Shown: positions 22,332-33,937, counted from the stretch's first letter. The stretch: 37,750 nt of DNA from Cyclospora cayetanensis (GCF_002999335.1 NW_020312221.1:1-37750), one strand, 5' to 3'. The notes: a model not told the origin generated them from the sequence alone. Program-made: numbers and translations.

Positions 22332-23405
22332 CTAAAAGTCAGAGACTCTCCCCTTGTGGGCCCAGTCGCCAAACATTGTTGGCTCAGGGCCCTTGTACTT
22401 GAATCCGAATTCCCCTGAACCATTTTCTCCTTTCCACTCTTGTTTGGTTTCTTGCGATTGTTTCCCTTGTGCCTCTTTCTCCGGTGCTTCCTGCGCTTCA
22501 AGGGAAGCTGCGCATGCGCTGGAGGCTGACGCGTCTACGGTAGCATCGCTTTCGTTGGGCTGCTGATGCACTCCACCACTGCCTTTACATCTATCTTCCT
22601 CTCGAGAGGAGCCCGGACGGCTGATCTTCAAGAGCCGACTCACAGGAACCCTAGAAGATGACTTTTTCTTACTTTTTGTCTGAATGGCAGCTGTATCACC
22701 TTCGTTAGCTGCGACGTCTGCACAACCCCCAAGCGCTCTGACACTGTGCTGCACCTGCAGCAGCCGGCAGCAACCTGTGGATGATATACACAGACACTTG
22801 AGCCCGAAGCATTGAAGTAGGAATGCAACCCAAGTTACATGCGTGTACGCACGCACGCGTCAAATCAAAGTGTGTAATTCATTTTCGTACGCCTCGGAAG
22901 ATGGTTGCTCGCCTGGCAAGCTTTTGTATGGATTATTCCTCAAAATGTTTCGAGGCTACAACATTATTCCAGCCTACGTAGAAAATGGGTGTTAAGATGT
23001 ATTCGCTGTGTAGTTTTATTTGTAGTTTTGCTCATGGTGGGGAATCGTAAATGGTGCCAGTGCTTAACGAACCCAAATTCAAGTTCAGTCAGTCAAACAT
23101 GGAACACAAGTGTGAAGAGAACACTTGAAAGCCCAGGAAGTAGCCACAGTTTTAGGCTCAAGGCATAGTTTGCCGGCTTAAAACCCACACGGTAATGGAT
23201 GCACACCTGCACTGTTCCTCCATAAGAGCGGTAGCAGAGTCGGTCCTCGGTGCCGTACTTCCCTAGAACTCTGAAGACCACCTGCTCGAACGAGCGGTGA
23301 ACCCCTGAATGGATGATGAGGCGTAAAGACGGATCGCTGGGGTTGCCTTGCGCAAAGGGCCAAGGTCTTGAGTTCGGGAGAGAGGAGAGAGCACACAAAA
23401 GCCAT
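22332..23405 (-). CDS. SDHAF4: SDHAF4, succinate dehydrogenase assembly factor 4 (DUF1674)
   Basis: Mitochondrial matrix chaperone of the flavinated SDH A subunit during complex II assembly. The C-terminus reads KGPEPTMFGDWAHKGRVSDF, the family signature (GPEPTR.GDWE.KGR.SDF), ending at TAG 22332. Two exons, 23405-23207 and 22717-22332, agree in phase and give 194 residues. Exon 1 starts at ATG 23405 (MAFVCSLLSPELK) and is rich in Arg, Ser and Leu with few acids (VFTPHHPFRGSPLVR), as a mitochondrial presequence should be. Between presequence and signature lies a long Lys/Ser/Glu/Ala low-complexity stretch. The protein is about twice the usual family length because of it. The exon 2 acceptor at 22718 is chosen by phase. 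In the signature, Met replaces the usual Arg in PTR, and Ala-His replaces the usual acid plus base. Confidence 0.9.
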
Positions 23406-24274
23406 TGAGACGCTACAACAAGTCAGTGGGTGGGTGCTCTTGGAACGAAGTGAAGAAGCCAGAATATGAACTGATATGAGTGACCAAAGGAAAACACAAT
23501 AATGCATGTATATACCAAATTATCGCTGTAGCAGCAAGCCCAGAGAAGGATGAAGAAAGAAGCAAAAAGGCTAGGGGCTGCATGCTCCTTGACGGTTCTG
23601 CTCATAAAGCAAGAAAGAGAAACTTCCACCGAAATGCCAACTGCAAAAAGGGCAAATGCTTACGTGTAGGGTAGGGAGTTTCTAGTTTGATGAGGCCGAC
23701 AATACGGGCATCTGTTCAACTTTCGGTGGCGGCAGTACGCGGGAGTCGTCAGCGGTCATTCAATTTCCGAAGCGTACATGAATTATTCGAGCCCTCAAAT
23801 ATTTATGCTACTTTGTGATTTCTTGTTAGTTGTATCTTGAATGAAGAAAGGATGGTGTTTTCCTCAGCTGTTCGTGGATCTTCGCTTGCTGTCTGTTGCT
23901 GCTGGCGAAGCCGCCAAGCGACGTTTTAGGAGGAACAGGCATTGCTTTTGCGCTGCAAAGGCACCTAGATCGGTGAAAAATATTCTCTGCCTCTGGGTGC
24001 CTGTTAGCTACACTTCTCCTGTGCTGTATCCCCTCTTCTCCCCATTCTTTTGCTTAACGCTTATTCTCTTTTCCTCGTGTCTTTTCACACCTCTTTCTGT
24101 GCTCCCTTACCCCGTCCTGTTCTTTTGCTCTCGACTTACAGCTCTCCCTAATTTCCTGCAATAACAACCTCAACATGGACAACATCCCCAGCGCTGCATT
24201 CTTCTCGTCGTTGTCGCTGCTGCGCTAAATCCTTCCCCGCCTTCTTTCTTCCAAAGCCCCCACTGATAGCGAAG
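23406..24274. promoter_or_regulatory. Divergent promoter region, SDHAF4 / syntaxin
   Basis: Lies between the two start codons. The part from 23990 to 24250 is pyrimidine-rich on the plus strand and probably is syntaxin 5' UTR and promoter. An open frame at 23841-24164 lacks family features and a splice partner, and is not called. Confidence 0.5.
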
Positions 24275-26394
24275 ATGGGGTACGACAGGACGCATGAGTT
24301 CGTAGAAGCGGCTGAAAGGCTAGGGCTGTCAGGTGGGAGCGAGAGGGCAGAACAGAGGAGGCACTTTTCCGATACAGATCAGCAGTTCAATGCCCTCGCG
24401 GCAGAAATGGGCAACGCGTTGCACAGCACTTCCCTCAAATTGCAAGAACTCGGCAAACGTAAGGATTGAAGAGTGCCTGATTTGTCAGGGCGAGAGGGGC
24501 GGATTAACCTGATGCGGGGGAAGGGAGGGGAGGCAAGACAGATCTTGGCAGGCAGGAAGGCATATTAGTTGGAAGAGGCGGTTCGGGCCCTAGAGTCTTG
24601 CTCTTTGGAAAGTGCATGGTCTTCTTCCTGTCCTTTGCGTTTTCTTCGCAGTGGCCAGACAATGCGGTATTTATAATGACAAGACTGCGCAGATTCAGGA
24701 GTTGACCTTCGAGATTCGGAAGGTGATTGGGGCTGGAAAAAGACTATCGGCGCATAGCGGGTGCCGAGTTTCTTGTGTTCTCGTACAGGTGTTCTGCTGG
24801 CCATTTGGTCTATGTGTGTGTATATATGGGCTTGCGGGCTGTCTTTGCTTCAGACGATAAACGTACTGAATCACAAGACAGATTTACTTGCGAAGCTGGG
24901 GGCGAATGTAGGGGGTGGCAGCGGCCATTCTCGTCAGCATTACGTCACTGTCACTGAGGTTCTGAAGACTCGGCTGTTGGATGTGACAAAGGAATTCAAA
25001 GACATCCTGACTCTAAGAACAGAGGTCAGAGTGACTTGCGTGGCAGCGCATACGCATCCATGCATTTATCTTTGCCGAACTGTGCTACTCCCTGCGCAGG
25101 AGCTGGTGCTCTGCCGCTTGTCAGACAAGCTTCCGTGCCTTCTTGGAAGTGTAAAATTGAACGCTGGGATGCCAAGCGTTTATGTTGCCGCAGAATCTCA
25201 AGCGTCAAGACCGAAGAAGGAACTTGTATTCCTTTGGGGGCGAATCGGGCACTGCCGACGCGGACGATGGCATCTTCGATGTCGAAGGGTTCGCGCTTTA
25301 GAATTTGGGGGTAAAGGGGCGGGAGGAAGGGGAGGGTTGAAGGCTTTTGATGCTGCTGAAAATCTTCATGAAAGACAGGGAACAGCGGGAAACGCGTAGA
25401 ACGTAGACTAAAGAAGGAGGCTGTAAATATGTGGCGTTTGTTCTTCAGAGGCCAACGCGTTGCCCTCGTCTCGCGACAGGGGCACTCCTACGCGCAATCG
25501 AGAGCCGAAGTACTACTGCCAAGTTTTTCGTGCTAGAACGCTAAACCCTGAAATCTTTCTTTTAAAATAAGGAAATTCGCATGCTGCTTCATCATCGTGA
25601 CCTAGAAGCCGTGTGCTGTGGGCCTATCAGACTGTAGCCGATTATGATGGGTTGCTTGAGATTGTTTGCTGCTAGCGTGACATCGGCTATAGGGTGCCTC
25701 GAGCGCTCAGTTTTGTTTGCTCCTGTGGTTTCTTTTGCATGCAGGCAGTAGAAAACGTGCAGCGGGTAATCGGCGAGTTGGCCAGCATTTTCCAACGCGT
25801 TGCAACCATGATAACGCATCAGGAGGAAATGATTCAACGTATCGATCAGGATCTAGACTCTTCAATGACGCACATAAGGGAAGGTGAGCTGACTTATCCA
25901 GGCAGACCATTTCCCCAAACAACCGAGGGCCCTCCAGCCATAACACATTGCTATTCACAGGCCCATTCGTAATGCGGACTGGTGGACTCATCTAATCTTG
26001 AATAAATAGAGAAAAATCTGATATGGGGCCCCTTGGTGTATGTGTTGCATGCAGTGGGTTCAATGGTACAATGTCTAGCCGTGCTGCCGATCGGCTAGGT
26101 GCGGTAGTTGGGGTCAATAGGGTGTATTGTGGAGATACGGCTGCATCGCAGGCCAAAGCGAGCTCCTGAATTTCTACAACCGCATTTCGTCCAATAGAAC
26201 CCTCATCGTAAAGGCAGGGCGCTGTGAAAAGCTTAAACCCTCAGCTTCTTTCCCCAAATCCCATACCTGAAAGCTGAACTTGGAGCAGCCTCTCCACCCG
26301 CCCTTCAAGGATCGGCTGTGAAGCGTGTGCGTTTGCGCAGGTCTTTTTAATGCTCATGGCGTTCATTTTGTTTTTCGTCTTCTTCCTGAGCTAA
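24275..26394 (+). CDS. STX5: Syntaxin-5/Sed5-type Qa-SNARE
   Basis: Tail-anchored SNARE for ER-Golgi and intra-Golgi fusion. Exons 24275-24458, 24652-24722, 24854-25024, 25194-25280, 25480-25509, 25745-25883, 26152-26207 (or 26213), 26341-26394; about 263-265 residues. The start MGYDRTHEF matches the family's N-terminal DRT.EF motif. The Habc part shows TSLKLQELGKLARQ, then DKTAQIQELTFEIRK and VLNHKTDLLAKL, and ends TENLKRQDRRR. The SNARE helix runs from QSRAEAVENVQRVIGELASIF through MITHQEEMIQRID, with the central-layer Gln in THQEE, to SELLNFYNRISSNRTLI. The last exon encodes only the membrane anchor VFLMLMAFILFFVFFLS. Two junctions are uncertain: the donor after 25194 (GAT/gtcgaa chosen by phase; an in-frame TAG follows at 25300) and the donor at 26207/26213. 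Confidence 0.93.
26046..26052. promoter_or_regulatory. TGCATGC motif
   Basis: A copy of the ApiAP2-type word within a syntaxin intron; another sits at 25736-25742, next to the acceptor. Function at intronic positions is doubtful, but the word recurs through the window (1047-1053, 10051-10057, 18807-18813). Confidence 0.35.
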
Positions 26395-27055
26395 TGGCCT
26401 CCAGCGCAACGCTCTGAACAGACCCGCCGCGTGGGGTGGCCCTGGGTGCGATTCCTGAGAGCCGTTGCTGCCTCGCTCGACTCTTTCATCTGCAAATCCT
26501 TGGTTTATAGTTGCCATCCACGTAGCCACTGGGAGCCTCCAAGGCTTAGGGCTGGCAGTGAGTGCTTGGTACGATCGCCCTGAGTGTATTTACCTGCTAG
26601 TGCAGGAATAAACCAGGGACCGTAGCCCTATTGTGGGGGTTTTGCGTGCGTACTCATCCCACGTCTTGCTTCATTTAGGACCTTTGTAGGCCGTAACTAG
26701 AAATGCTAAAACAGGGAAGTTTCGTAGGTGCATGCCATTCGGCATTTGAAAACGGCGGACGAAATGAATTTAGACGTAGAGTTGGGGTTTGAGGAATGGC
26801 GCCTTGGGCAGGGGCCTGTGCGTCAACGTCACATTGCTGGCGGGCTCAGCGGAGCGGTTGAGTGCCTAGCTGGTTTTAGCGGATGAAGTGGCGGAGAACA
26901 GAAAGTGGTTTCTAGGAAACGGCGGTAGAGGCAGCGAGAAAGCGGCATCGATGCAGAAAAGCTCAATCGACACATAGGTGCAAGGGGTTTCCTTCGGGTG
27001 GCAAAAGAGAGAATCGAGGTGGCATGGAGGCCGTACCTCCTTCTATGGCTTCCTT
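26395..27055. other. Convergent intergenic spacer
   Basis: Lies between the syntaxin stop and the stop of the minus-strand calycin-tailed gene. No supported exon is seen. Confidence 0.55.
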
Positions 27056-30000
27056 TCAACTTCCGAGTGGCTTAAGAAATCGGTTGCAGACTATATCTGG
27101 TTTGCCTTTTTGGCCGTATAGATGGAACTGCATTATCATTGCTCTTCCATACGTAGGGTCAGGGAGGACGGCGCGCGTTTCAAGAACTCGGCCAATTTTC
27201 TTATGGGTTCTTCTCTGTTGCAGTGCGCAGAAGGGTTGCCCATTGTTGTACCATGGCACACTGTGTTCGCCTGCAAATACACACGAAACCCCGGAGCGTT
27301 AGTTTAGGCCTTCCGCAGCGGAAGGCGGTGATTGGGGGGTAACGGCAAGGCTCGACAGTGCGCAGTTACGCAAAAAAACTCAGAGAGCAGTCTCCTTCAG
27401 AAAGGATAGTGCAAAGAAGGGCCTGCTCTGTACACTTGAGATTTGTGGTCGTTTTGGAGTAGCAAACGCCGGAGTGTAGGCATAACTTGCAGGCCACGGG
27501 CGTTCATGACACTCGTGTCAGGGCAGTTTCGTTTCGACGAAGGTGCCGCAAGGCGCGTATATCTTTGGCGGAGTTTTCTTCACCAGAAAGCTGCTTGATC
27601 CCAAGGGGTCAATGCAGATTTTCTGTGAAGAAAACTCCTGACGTGCGTGCTCAGCATACCGATTTGCACGATGCCTTCCCACGATCCGCAATCGGGGTCC
27701 TCATCAACTGTTGGGCTGCCGTCAAGGGCCATGCGCATGTGCCGGAAACCTAAGGGGATCGTCAAGATGACGTGCAGAATTGTGTCCTTTTCCTACGGCG
27801 TAGATGCACAGACACGGGAGCGCGAACACGGAGACGTGTGCGAAGGCAAAACTGGCGAAAGCAGCAGACCGGCTCGATAAGCTGGCCGCAAGAGACTGCA
27901 ACCCTTGACTGGCTCTTCTGAGGAAGCGCGCCTGAGCATTCAGGCAAGACAGCTGCGCCGCCGACCTCCAGGGTGATATCCAAGGGGATTGCCAGCTTGT
28001 CCACGACGACACGCTTGAAGTATGCAATTCCAAATGCCTTAAAGAGACTCTCTAGGGGGTCAGAGCGCATCAGCACGGTTTCCCACTTGCCAACAAGGAG
28101 TCGCGACAGGAGGCGAGCGTGGGTCAGAAGGGGAGGCGGAGGCGAGCACAAAGTAGCTGCACGAGAACATATAGCCGGCTGCACAGAGAGGAGGGAGCTT
28201 TGTTACGGAGGCGTAGGGCGATGGGAGTAGTTCTAGGTCAGACGCAAGCGACACGGAGAGGCGGGGAGTGCGATGAAGGCGATGAAAAGCCAAGGGGCCA
28301 CAACGAGATGAGTGCAAGCATGTAGGAGAGGAGCACAGTAAGGAAACAAAGGCGCCTTTGGATGCCTGCCTAACCGATTTCCTTATTTGTTATTTTGGAG
28401 CAGTCTACGCGAGTCTCTGGATCGACGGATGGAGGGGCCTTGGAAAGGTCTCCGGAGTATCTGGGAAGGCTGTCTGCTGGTGCTGGTGCCGCCGTGTCAA
28501 TTTTGTTTTCCTTGTCTATGTCGCTCTTCTCTGCTTGCAGTCGGTGCTCCGCGTTGCATGCGTCTGCCTGTTTGCGGCCAGCTTTGCGCTGCTTTGCCGC
28601 ATGCTCGCCGTCGGTGTTCTGCTGTACAGCCACCCGCGTCTTGACGGCCGTCCTTTTGGCTGCTTGCTGCTGTGGCTCTTGAAGTGGGGAGGCGGCATCA
28701 GCAGCGTCAGGCTGCAGGGGCAGCACAGAAAGGCAGCATTTAGCAAGTTGGAAACGCGAAGAAAGCGGCGGCAAGAGAGGGCAACGCGCGCCTGTTTGGA
28801 TGCAGGTAGGGAAAAGTGCCAAGTCACGAGAGCCAGGAGCGAGAGCACCGCGGGTGCGCGTGTGTTGTAGCGGCAGGAAACAAAGATGAATATAGAACGC
28901 ATCTGCGCTAGAAGGGGAGGCTGACGCAGTTGAACGTGGGGGAAACACGCGATGCGGAGGTCAGCAGCTTCCCGCAGAAGCGGGCAGGCAGCCAACTGCA
29001 GCTTTGCGTATTCACCATCGATTGGAGAGTGCCGGATGTACTTATGTACAGCATATTAGGTGTATGCACACCACAGAAGCCCCTTCCTCTTCCCCTCCTC
29101 TACCGCAAGGCTCGCTTCTATAATTCCTCCTCTGCCTCTGCCCTCCGTCTGCTTCCAGCCGTAGAACTTACTTGCTGGCGCTCCTTCTCGAGCTGAGCAG
29201 TGGCGCTGCCAGGATCGAGCGATTTTTCGCGGTCCGTCGTAGAAAGGCTTTCTGCCAAGTCGTTGTTGCTGCTGCACTTGGCTTGTTTTATGGGTCTGGT
29301 GGTCGCTTGTTGCGGTGCCTTCGTTTCGGTTGCCTCTAGGGCTTGCGAGGGATGTTGCACAAATGCAAGTGCTCTCGACGGTTCCTCTACTCCTTCCGAC
29401 AGCCTTGCTAAGGGTGGCTCGTAGGCTGATGACGCTGCAGCTCCCTCCTGGATCTGCAAGATGTGATGCCGATGCTGATGATTGAGAAGCCAGATCCCGC
29501 GGCCGTCCTTCTTGTTGCGGGGTGTCTGCATGGCGACGGCTGTGGGAAGCGCGCGCACAGAGCCACGCGGGTGGAAGCAGTGCTCTTTTTTTATGGCTCG
29601 GAAAGAGAGCAACTATTGAGACGGTGGAGTGGCATCGACGTGTCACAAGACATAATTCGAGATTTAGGACGAACGGAGCGAAGGCACGATGGAATTGCGA
29701 AGAAGGGGCGCCGCGTCATAACGGGCGATCGAGACAGACCCCTTTTCATGCGTTTTCATGCATGCATAGCCAGGTATATACAGAGTTAGGAGACAAGACT
29801 AGGCGAGTTGTTGTGGCGCTGCCGCGGAAGTTGCTAGAGGTGCTCAGCTCACCGACGACTGCCCTTTCTGTATGGGCTTCTGGGGGGACGTCTTCGTATC
29901 CATAAAAGATATCTTCACTGTGAACGGAGTTGCAGATCTCCAAGAGAAGCCGCTCGGTGCTGCCTTCCACAAGAGACCGCCTTCGCCTTTCTGGCGAAGG

Positions 30001-31599
30001 GAGGCCATCTGCGAGGGAGCATGACGTGCCTGCTACTGTCACTGCCGCTGCATGCGGTGGAAGCGACGGTGCCGTTGTTTCAGTTGTAGCGGCAGAGCCT
30101 CCTGTAGGAGTCGTAGTCTGGCTGCTTGGCATTCCATCGTGCTGGAGGGTGCATGCAGCGAGTGTGTGACTTCTGGTGCTGCGTCGAAGAAGGATCGGGC
30201 TGGTCGTGCCTTCCTGGAAGCTCTTGGCGTTCAGCGGAGTCTCTAGGCCCTCAGATTGGCAGCAGCTTTTATGAACAAAGTGACGGAAAATCAGCCCTAC
30301 CAAGCTGCCATACCACGACTGGTAGCCCGTTGATGGTAGGCACACTGGACCGTCTCCGAGCTGCACACACACGGGGAATGTCGGAGGAACGCCGCAAAGT
30401 GCCAACGAAAACGTGCGCTCATGACAACGTACAACTGCGACGATGTGCGAGAAACAGACACCCCCCAAATGTGTGTCTGCTTTTAGGATGAGCCGTGCAC
30501 GAAAGCGTGAAAAACCCTTCGAAATACTCTCTCATTTTTCATTGCAAAAAGCGGACAGGCGAAGGCAGCCAGTCACGAAGCACAAGCAGCAGGAAACAGA
30601 AACGAAGAGTCATCAAAGAAGCGAAGAAAAGGAGAGTTGCTGTCACGGCAACAAGGCAGGTACCTCGCTGGAGAGGTCGGCTGCTTCAGAGCCTCTCGTT
30701 GCTTTCGTTACTGGGCTTCCAGCCCTCGAAGATGAAGGCCGTCTATTACGGCTTGCTTTCTGTGCGTTCTCTACCCCAAGCAGCACTGCTTCTCGACTGG
30801 ATCTAGCCTCTGTTGCTTCTCCTGCGGCTTCACGCATGCCCTCTGCGGCTGTAGAGCGTTCTCCCCCAGCAACCGCAGAGGCAGTGGCGTCGGCGCAAGC
30901 GGATTTCGTTGGCGCCGTTGGTATTTTCTTCAAGTTAGCCGACAGTTCTTTGCCCCCGTCAGTCGAGTCACTCGACACATTCGCGTCTTGGCTGGTGGCT
31001 TCCGGGAAGCACAGCATGTGCTCACAGCCCTAAGGACAGAGACAGACGCGTCTGCGCAGAGCACCTATGTGCTGCGGCTGCTGCTGCCGCTAAGTAAGAA
31101 CAGGAGATAGGCGAGGCTGATGAGGAGGGCAGCCGATGTACCGGTGCATGCGGCGTGCTCCTCTCACCTGGTCTTGGCATTTGCACAAGGTGATGCTCGT
31201 TTGGACCGCCGCATCCTTCAGCACAACTGAACCCTTGAGTGCAACACCCACCATACACGCGTGGCCTACAAAGCTCCAAACTTGCGGCGACGCCCTCGCG
31301 CCTCCCGGGCATGCATTCAGCAGTGGATTCAAGAGGCGAAGCACAGGACCCCACACCATCAGTGCCACACGCGCAGGACGATTCACGACTTCATCGGCAA
31401 CGGCAGGACCGCCGGCAGCGCAAGCTGCAGGCGTGGGGGCGCTGCAGCGGCCGGAAAAGCAGCAGCAACAACAACAGCACAACTACTGCAAAAATCGACA
31501 GAATCGCGGCGGGTGCACCTTGATGGACTTTTGCCTTGTAACGTGGATGGCGACGACTTCCTCCGCCGAGCGTATCGTGAAGACCGGCTCAGGCTCCAT
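27056..31599 (-). CDS. Large low-complexity protein with C-terminal fatty-acid-binding (calycin)-like domain
   Basis: Minus-strand exons agreeing in phase: about 31480-31168, 31029-30664, 30360-29853, 29539-29172, 28711-28375, 28156-27966, 27792-27660, 27270-27056 (705 residues from exon 31029 on). The upstream frame 31599-31519 (MEPEPVFTIRSAEEVVAIHV) is a plausible first exon, but its donor phase does not clearly meet the next exon. Exon 31168 has VALMVWGPVLRLLNPLL and a beta-like run joined as KCQDQGCEHMLCF. The middle is Ala/Ser/Gln/Lys low complexity, with a folded island LLLEICNSVHSEDIFYGY. The last ~160 residues look like one barrel: LLVGKWETVL, FKAFGIAYFKR, DTILHVILTIPLGF, DPDCGSWEGIVQI, RVLETRAVLP, MIMQFHLYGQ and DIVCNRF. 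Order and spacing resemble fatty-acid-binding proteins (G.W, KA.G, late C.R). This assignment is by eye. I know no described protein with this layout. Confidence 0.6.
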
Positions 31600-32979
31600 C
31601 CCAGCGTGCAAAAGTATGCTTAAACCCTATATACTTGAGGCTCCAGTTAGGGTGTTGTGCGCATCATGCGAGGCTCTGCGAGCTGCTGCGTCGGTCGCGC
31701 AGAAGAGGCGGATAACCCTAGGAACTTGAAAGATGAGGGAGGAATGGTGGCACTCCGTGAGAGCGCCTGACAGCGGAGGTGTCTAAACACTGGAATTCTG
31801 TATATTCGGGGAGCAGCAAACCCCCGGGTGCAAAGGACACGAGAAGATGCGCTGTATGTTGTTGCAGTTCTTTCAGCAAAGAACAAATCAAAAATACAAG
31901 GAAATATGCAAAATGCCTTGTTTGGCTCCCCACAAGGAGCTCTGCTGTTGCTGGTGCCACTGCAGTACAGCGCAATGGCAGCGGAATACGAAATACGAGG
32001 AATTCTCTAAAGCAGAGTGACCTTTGTACTCCCTCTTTAAGACTGACAGTGGTTTCATAAGAATAATAGAGAGAGATTTGGAGGCTTTCCTGTGCAGAGA
32101 TGCACAAACAACCGCAACATGCCCGAAAATCTAACGGTAACACCCGGCGCTCATGGTTCGGCTCAGGTGACCCCAAAGGCATCTTCATATAAAGCCGAAT
32201 CCGCAATCCTTCGGCGACAGCCCCTCCAATTTACAGATTTTTCAAGCCATTTAAACTTCACTACCTACCATATGGCTGTTGTTAGGACATAAAAGGGATG
32301 GTGGAAAGAGGAGCAATGGCCTCTTAGTTCTACGCAGCAGCACTGGCTTTCAGTGTCACGTGAGAACAACATACATTCAACATCCAAACGCTCTTGGCCA
32401 GTTTACATCTAGTGTTAGTCTTTAATTAAAATTTTTCTATTCTTTGAAGTAACACAAATTCGCGGTGAGCGATACCCCATAAACTACAAAATATGCAGAC
32501 CTACAACGCAACATGCGGCGTCCTTAGCACAAGGGGTTTCAACTCATGGCAGGATAAGGTGATGTATTGAAATTAAGCTCTCGTATCGAAAAAAGAAACA
32601 AAGAAAACAATTATAGGCATATTTCAAGTGCACGAGAGCCGAAGCGCTTGGTACTGCTACTCTATTTGCACTCGAAGCTATTTCCATTTATGAACAGCAG
32701 TGCCCTGTTCATCTTTTGCGAGGCCACTCCCCGAGCTTTAGTCCCCCTTGCTGCAGCCTTACAATAGTATAGCACCCCTCATAGCCGCTAGCTGTTAATT
32801 GTAGCTCTTGCTACAGATGCCGGATATGGTATGAGCGTCAATCTGAGTATTACTGCATGCTGCATTGCCCTGTCCTTGGCATCACCCATCCCATTCCTGG
32901 ACCCTGTGAACTCCGGGCAAGTCTAACGACTTCTAAGTCCTGAGTTTAGAAGTGCGTTTTTCACACAACCGTTTCAACG
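31600..32979. promoter_or_regulatory. Divergent intergenic region, calycin-tailed / RIIa genes
   Basis: AT-richer spacer of about 1.4 kb upstream of two divergent genes. Open frames at 31718-32206 (-) and 32567-32767 (+) lack family features. It probably holds promoters and 5' UTRs. Confidence 0.45.
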
Positions 32980-33515
32980 ATGTATTGTCAAGGAGCAGCA
33001 AAGCTGGTGAGCGTCGAGGGATCGGATATCTCTCTCCCTCCGTCTTTCCCCCAGCTACTGTTTGATTTTGCCAAGGAAGTGATAAGGGCACAGCCACCAG
33101 ATATCTACCAGTTCGGTAAAGAATACTTCAACTGCAAGCGAATGGTACACCCCGCAAAAAGCCCTGCAGTTCTTATCATGAATGACACACCCTAAGCCTT
33201 TATTCCCCCACACCCATAAATGCGCCTACACGCAAGCTACAGTTTGTCCGCTGCAAGCTTGAACAGCCCCTCATCAGCCAGTAAAACTGCCTCAGCCTCA
33301 GCCACAAGTGCGCCAACCTTGTACAGCCAAATTGGTGCTAGCGAGACCAGCAAGCAAGCGGTGCTAAGTTGCATACCCTAAAACTGCCCTTAGACACCAG
33401 TCTTAAACTCTTCAATATTTGTCACAGCCACATTCATTGCTGTTCGCAGGGTTTGCCCATCAAAAAGCCCGAGGGCGGCTACGCCGCACCAGCCGTTCAA
33501 GAGTTTCGACCCTGA
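32980..33515 (+). CDS. Small RIIa (R2D2 dimerisation/docking) domain protein
   Basis: Two exons, 32980-33144 and 33450-33515, agree in phase and give 76 residues from ATG 32980 to TGA. The core LPPSFPQLLFDFAKEVIRAQP followed by PDIYQFGKEYF is the RIIa/R2D2 pattern (LP..FP.LL..F.KEVIRAQP.DI..F...YF) found in the PKA regulatory-subunit docking domain and in ROPN1/SP17-like and radial-spoke proteins. Such domains dimerise as four-helix bundles and bind amphipathic AKAP helices. The second exon adds GLPIKKPEGGYAAP and ends QEFRP. No cyclic-nucleotide site is present, so this is a stand-alone docking protein. A role in flagella of male gametes or in cAMP signalling is inferred. An alternative donor (CTG/gtgagc at about 33007) seems coincidental, since using it would remove the domain. 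Confidence 0.8.
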
Positions 33516-33937
33516 CCAGCGAGAGCTCTTCCTCTGTTGGCTCGGCGATTCAGCATTTAAAACCAAGATAAGCCATCAAGGAGACGAACATATGACAGAT
33601 AGATGCAAAAAAACAATAAACTAGGGCGATTTTCTGCTAGAGATGCTGCAACCAGCTGTCGAAACCAGGCAAACGTTCGGCAGTCGGCTCGCTACTGGAG
33701 ATTCGCGATGTGGTGCATATCCTATAGGCAAATACATACACAAACAAGTGAACCGTTTCAAGCTTCAAATGTCGCTTCTTTCTGCGAAATTCTTTTCATA
33801 AACACGCGACATAATGTTCTTCCCAAGGTGCTTCATATACTCAGTGTGTCGGTATTTGTCTGCGCCATCTCCCATCTCCACAGCGCTCTCTCTGCACCCT
33901 CTCACGAAATTTTTTCCCTATGTAGCTCTTATTTAAT
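33516..33937. other. Convergent intergenic spacer
   Basis: Short AT-rich spacer between the RIIa gene stop and the coiled-coil gene stop. Nothing else recognised. Confidence 0.55.

Noticed and set aside
23841..24164. 107-codon plus-strand frame upstream of syntaxin
   Set aside because: It is pyrimidine-rich without domain features, and the syntaxin start ATG 24275 already matches the family N-terminus.
25281..25448. In-frame TAG at about 25300 that might mark a broken syntaxin gene
   Set aside because: A phase-0 donor before it (25280) and acceptor at 25479 restore the expected order up to the SNARE helix and anchor, so no break is needed.
28358..28870. 170-codon plus-strand frame with hydrophobic Cys/Leu runs
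   Set aside because: It is the antisense of exon 28711-28375 and flanking intron of the calycin-tailed gene.
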